From Deltaproteobacteria bacterium (lineage in GTDB: Bacteria; CG2-30-53-67): 25,372 nt of DNA. The notes under the pieces were generated by a model, which made no database searches, was not told the DNA's origin, and saw nothing but the letters and a program-made list of their open reading frames with translations. A program made the position numbers and the translations under genes. Of the stretch, positions 22,706 to 25,372 are shown one piece after another; the first letter of the stretch is position 1; the number at the start of each line of letters is the position of its first letter. The DNA is taken from contig JAADIO010000064.1 of assembly GCA_013151235.1 (NCBI GenBank), positions 1-25,372 on the forward strand. Reading direction: 5' to 3'.

Positions 22706-23959
22706 TCATTCCTGGCTCTTCCACGCACGCAGGTCCGCACCGGTCGGATTTTGGAACACATTCAGATCAAACTCCGGCAGTGCGGCGAGCAGATGATCGA
22801 AGATATCCGACTGGATCTCTTCGTAATTTGCCCAGACCTGATCGTTGCTGAACACGTAGATTTCCAGCGGCAACCCGGTCGGTCCCGGATTCAGTTGACG
22901 CACCAGGAAAGTCATCCCCTGGTGGATCTTCGGATGATGCTTCAGGTATTCCCTGACGTAAGCCCTGAACGTCCCGATATTGGTCAGCCGCCTGCCGTTG
23001 ACAAGCACGGATGGGTCCACTCCCAGCCTGCGGTTGTAGTCGGAGAGGGCCTTCCGCTTCTCGTCCAGATAATCCCGCAGGTACTGTATGTGCGAAAACC
23101 GATCCAGCATCCCTTCATCACAGAAACGTATCGAATTCATGTCGATATGGATGGCCCGCTTGATTCGGCGGCCGCCGGATTCCTCCATGCCCCGCCAGTT
23201 CTTGAAGGACTGCGAAATCAGGGCATAGGCCGGGATGGAGGTGATCGTCTTGTCCCAGTTCTGAACCTTGACGGTTGTGAGGGAGACATCGAGGACATCA
23301 CCGTCCGCGCCGAACTGCGGCATCTCGATCCAGTCCCCTTTTCTCACCATGTTATTGGCCGTCAACTGGATCCCGGCGACAAAACCGAGGATGGCATCCT
23401 TGAAGACGAGCATTAAAACAGCGGTCATGGCACCCAGGCCGCTGAAAAAGACGAGTGGAGACTTCCCGGTGAGAATGGACAGGAGCAGGATACTGCCGGC
23501 AAGAAAGAGAATGATCTTCAGAGCCTGGACAAACCCCTTCAGGGGAAACCGCTGTGAAACCGGGAACTGCTGATATATCTCAAGACCGGCATTCAATGTC
23601 GCATTAGCCGCCAAAAGGAGGACCAGCACGATGTAAAGGAAAACAAACTCCCGAAACAGGGAAGCCGGAACCGGCTGATCCCGAAGAAGTATCGGTCCGA
23701 ATTGATAAAAGAGGGTTGCCGGTACCAAGTGAGCAAGGTAATGCAGAACCCTGTTTTCGATAAAAATGTTGTCCCACTGGTTGCGGCTGGCCGTCGCAAG
23801 TTTTGCAATCCTCGGCAGCAGGATCTTCAGGGTAAATTTATAAGCAGCATATCCGGCAAGGAGCAGAACAAAAAAAGCAACGATTTCAAACAGAACAGCA
23901 GGATCGAAGCCTTGCTGAAGTGTGTGCATGATTTGTTGAGTTATGGAAGGATTTTTCAT
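22706..23959 (-). CDS. MscS-family mechanosensitive channel, YbdG-like
   Basis: The 417-residue membrane protein has about five N-terminal membrane helices (VLFEIVAFFVLLLAGYAAY, FREFVFLYIVLVLLLAANAT, FVQALKIILFLAGSILLLS) and the MscS pore and beta domains: GLGAMTAVLMLVFKDAILG, FVAGIQLTANNMVRKGDWIEM, GDVLDVSLTTVKVQNWDKT and TSIPAYALISQSFKNW. Length and the WDNIFIENRVLHYLAHLVPA segment match the E. coli YbdG (MscM) type, which gives small-conductance osmotic release. The C-terminal cytoplasmic domain is YbdG-like (RTIHIDMNS-like IKRAIHIDMNSIRF; LPLEIYVFSNDQVW). The ATG follows GGAGAG. DUF523 follows on the same strand. Confidence 0.93.
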   Translation of the reverse strand: MKNPSITQQIMHTLQQGFDPAVLFEIVAFFVLLLAGYAAYKFTLKILLPRIAKLATASRNQWDNIFIENRVLHYLAHLVPATLFYQFGPILLRDQPVPASLFREFVFLYIVLVLLLAANATLNAGLEIYQQFPVSQRFPLKGFVQALKIILFLAGSILLLSILTGKSPLVFFSGLGAMTAVLMLVFKDAILGFVAGIQLTANNMVRKGDWIEMPQFGADGDVLDVSLTTVKVQNWDKTITSIPAYALISQSFKNWRGMEESGGRRIKRAIHIDMNSIRFCDEGMLDRFSHIQYLRDYLDEKRKALSDYNRRLGVDPSVLVNGRRLTNIGTFRAYVREYLKHHPKIHQGMTFLVRQLNPGPTGLPLEIYVFSNDQVWANYEEIQSDIFDHLLAALPEFDLNVFQNPTGADLRAWKSQE

Positions 23960-24139
23960 AAAGACTCTCCGAGTAAGGGACTGTTTGTTTCACGGGAACC
24001 GGGTTCTTCTTCACTCTCCCCACCTTCCCATGAAAAACCCCGGTTGGACACAAAATGGGTACACCGCGGATGTCACCACCTCACTCGAAGCAAGGTTGGG
24101 AAAGAGGGGTAATTGTGTTGCATGCGCTGCTCCAAAAAA

Positions 24140-24799
24140 TCAAAAGTGGTTCGCCGCCTGTTGGAGATCCAGGGCAAACTGTTTGCATCGCCCCTGAAAG
24201 AATTTCCTGACCTCACTCCACACAGGCCTTTCATCCCCGCAATAACGGGGCTCCGGGTCACCTTCGGCATCTGTAAAATAGACCAGGGATTTACTGATCT
24301 GTACAGGACTGATTCTCCCGGCGCCATAGCGGTGAAAGAGATTGCCGGCAATCTTCCAGAAAGGGATTTGCTGTAGTATGAAATAGAGATCGATAAAATC
24401 TCTTTTCGCCCCTCGTTGATTGATTGCAATGATTTTCATCGATGCGATATCGACGACATCTGCAACTGGTATCCCCATATCATCCCGGGGTTTTTCCAGA
24501 AAAGGATAGTCATAGTGAAAAAAGGAAAGCTTTACCTGTCTGACCAGAACCGTCAAGGTCCCCTTCCCTTCCTGCAGTACGACCGGTGAAAGTTTCTTCC
24601 CTTTGATTTTCCGGAAGAGCTCTTCAGTGACAAAAGAATGGGATGTGAAAAAATCAAGATCCTCTGAAATCCGGTGTCCCAGTTGCAGGGCAAGAGCTGT
24701 CCCGCCCGCAAGAACAAAACGGTCTTTCTTGATCATCCCTTTCAATCGTTCCAGTATATTGCCGGTATTCTGCGGTAAAATTTCAGGATGGAGTTCCAA
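24140..24799 (-). CDS. AbiEii-type nucleotidyltransferase toxin
   Basis: The 219-residue protein (from this start) is a DUF1814/AbiEii nucleotidyltransferase. The G-G-T active-site loop is at residues 32-34 in LAGGTALALQLGHR, with the catalytic D-x-D (Asp47, Asp49) in RISEDLDFF. A second family block, MKIIAINQRGAKRDFIDLYF, supplies the conserved Lys/Arg and Asp. AbiEii proteins are the toxins of type IV-style toxin-antitoxin and phage-abortive systems, thought to transfer nucleotides to tRNA or similar targets. I start at TTG 24799 (MELHPEILPQ): GGAG lies eight bases upstream and family members begin with a similar HPEIL stretch. Longer in-frame starts run back into the antitoxin gene. The gene overlaps the antitoxin stop by 17 bp. 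Confidence 0.85.
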   Translation of the reverse strand: MELHPEILPQNTGNILERLKGMIKKDRFVLAGGTALALQLGHRISEDLDFFTSHSFVTEELFRKIKGKKLSPVVLQEGKGTLTVLVRQVKLSFFHYDYPFLEKPRDDMGIPVADVVDIASMKIIAINQRGAKRDFIDLYFILQQIPFWKIAGNLFHRYGAGRISPVQISKSLVYFTDAEGDPEPRYCGDERPVWSEVRKFFQGRCKQFALDLQQAANHF

Positions 24800-25163
24800 A
24801 CCAGATTCTCCAGAAGTTCTTTGATCGCCCGGAAATCTTTCTGCTGACTTCACAGATCTCTATAATTTTACAGGATGGATATATTGATTGAATCCACCAT
24901 AGAGCATGGAGATCTCCGAATTCAAGCACTTTCTCGATAATGTAACATGCATTCCGATGAAGCTCTATCTTTGAAACATCGGCATCCCAGAAAAGATAGG
25001 TAAAACGCTCCGGGATTTCCTTTTTCTTTTTGAGGATCTCGATCTTCTCCCGCACCTTCCGATTCGAAAGCGCACCAAGATACTGATGCACAACCTTGCC
25101 TCCCTTCCGGCTGGCAAGGTAAGCATACCGGCGATTGCCGATCTTTTTCACAACAACACTCAT
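24783..25163 (-). CDS. Antitoxin of the AbiEii-type pair (DUF6922-like)
   Basis: The 126-residue protein has two parts. Residues 1-32 (MSVVVKKIGNRRYAYL, GGKVVHQYLGAL) resemble the short beta-rich leader seen on some transposases and antitoxins. Residues about 50-120 match the DUF6922 type: IPERFTYLFWDADVSKIEL, YIIEKVLEFGDLHALWWI and VSRKISGRSKNFWRIWF, which is commonly encoded just before AbiEii-like nucleotidyltransferases. It is therefore the likely antitoxin. The ATG at 25163 follows GGGGAT closely; in-frame starts further upstream lie within the promoter. Its stop overlaps the toxin start, so the two are coupled. Confidence 0.82.
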   Translation of the reverse strand: MSVVVKKIGNRRYAYLASRKGGKVVHQYLGALSNRKVREKIEILKKKKEIPERFTYLFWDADVSKIELHRNACYIIEKVLEFGDLHALWWIQSIYPSCKIIEICEVSRKISGRSKNFWRIWFGTPS

Positions 25164-25179
25164 ATGATCCCCGATTAAG

Positions 25180-25208
25180 ATATTACCAAACAATGTTGTA
25201 TAAGTCAA
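25180..25208 (-). promoter_or_regulatory. Candidate promoter for the toxin-antitoxin pair
   Basis: On the minus strand TTGACT (25203-25208) and TAATAT (25180-25185) are 17 bp apart. Transcription would begin near 25173, leaving a very short leader before the antitoxin ATG at 25163. Confidence 0.5.
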
Positions 25209-25230
25209 CCATAATGCACATAGCCAATTT

Positions 25231-25302
25231 TAGAGAAAATAGGGAAAATAGAGAAAATAGGGACAGCGACCATTATAGAGAAAATAGGGACAGCGACCAT
25301 TA
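25231..25302. repeat. 27-bp tandem direct repeats beside a transposase end
   Basis: Two identical 27-bp units lie head to tail at 25249-25275 and 25276-25302. Each begins TAGAGAAAATAGGGACAGCG and ends ACCATTA. A partial 18-bp unit at 25231-25248 shares the first 15 bases (TAGAGAAAATAGGGA). The block 'GGTCGCTGTCCCTATTTTC' on the minus strand is of a type I associate with the flanks of IS200-like/REP-associated transposase genes. Confidence 0.85.
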
Positions 25303-25372
25303 TTTACCTTTTCGGGGTCTGCCCCTCCCCTTCGACATTAAGTCTCGACCAACGATCTTTCCTATCTTCCGA
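25300..25372 (-). CDS. 3' end of a probable REP-associated (IS200-like) transposase (partial)
   Basis: On the minus strand the last 23 codons before a TAA at 25300-25302 read RKIGKIVGRDL then MSKGRGRPRKGK. A 'K-I-x-G-R-x-L ... basic ... G-R-P-R-K' tail is characteristic of the C-terminus of TnpA_REP/Y1 transposases, where a LEKxxGRxL helix is followed by a GRPRK-type basic end. The body of the gene lies outside the window. The stop codon falls in the end of the last 27-bp repeat unit. The identification rests on a short tail, so it is tentative. Confidence 0.6.
   Translation of the reverse strand, partial: RKIGKIVGRDLMSKGRGRPRKGK

Noticed and set aside
23960-24139. Plus-strand open frames between the MscS gene and the toxin gene
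   Set aside because: No SD and no recognisable sequence; they extend as antisense over the flanking genes.
24800-24853. Longer toxin start at 24853
   Set aside because: It would extend far into the antitoxin gene without an SD; TTG 24799 has GGAG at proper distance and matches the family's N-terminus.
25164-25208. Longer antitoxin start at 25208
   Set aside because: The start codon coincides with the -35 box of the best promoter and lies upstream of the predicted transcription start.

Overview
The window looks like a chromosomal segment of a diderm, probably anaerobic bacterium. Outer-membrane biogenesis is shown by apolipoprotein N-acyltransferase, an OmpA-type lipoprotein and a second small lipoprotein. 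Anaerobic, iron-sulfur-rich metabolism is suggested by a 2x[4Fe-4S] ferredoxin, a NifU-like scaffold, a GlcF/LutA-type iron-sulfur protein, system II cytochrome c maturation (ResB/CcsA) and a CooC-type ATPase for carbon monoxide dehydrogenase. The mix, together with response regulators of a type I associate with delta-proteobacteria, fits Desulfobacterota or a relative. This placement is inference; there is no rRNA or other phylogenetic marker in the window.

Layout. 2-6126 (+): a tight run of recG (5' end cut by the window edge), a RelA/SpoT-type (p)ppGpp synthetase with a destroyed hydrolase site, a REC-GGDEF-like response regulator and a class IV PLP aminotransferase. 6234-8643 (+): a promoter, a response regulator with a very long glutamate-rich tail, and bioD. 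8669-10225 (-): lnt. It is divergent from a small secreted protein (10401-10892) that ends at a bidirectional terminator. 11044-12142 (-): promoter, DUF4398-like lipoprotein, OmpA-like lipoprotein. 12183-13030 (+): three tiny genes (a Cys-containing helical protein, a NifU-type protein, a ferredoxin), with sigma70-like promoters ahead of the first and second, ending at a strong terminator. 13111-13509 (-): YjbQ family. 13536-13687: a 152-bp MITE-like element with perfect 13-bp terminal inverted repeats. 13753-16738 (+): a perfect-consensus promoter, then resB-ccsA and a terminator. 16842-19148 (+): GlcF-like iron-sulfur protein, transaldolase-like aldolase, FmdB zinc ribbon. 19455-21892 (+): IclR regulator, a repeat-like spacer, then overlapping cooC and 5-formyl-THF cyclo-ligase genes. 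22087-23959 (-): DUF523 protein and a YbdG-like MscS channel. 24140-25372 (-): a two-gene AbiEii-type nucleotidyltransferase toxin-antitoxin module, tandem 27-bp repeats and the last codons of what looks like a REP-associated (IS200-like) transposase.

Most of the window is ordinary core genome. The accessory signals are the MITE (13.5 kb), the repeat-like spacer before cooC (20.4 kb) and the right edge (24.1-25.4 kb). The most interesting biology is the hydrolase-dead alarmone synthetase abutting a non-canonical GGDDF response regulator, the internally duplicated CcsA, and the compact toxin-antitoxin pair beside a mobile-element tail. I saw no tRNA, rRNA, CRISPR array or complete insertion sequence. 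I did not identify a clearly new defence or metabolic system.
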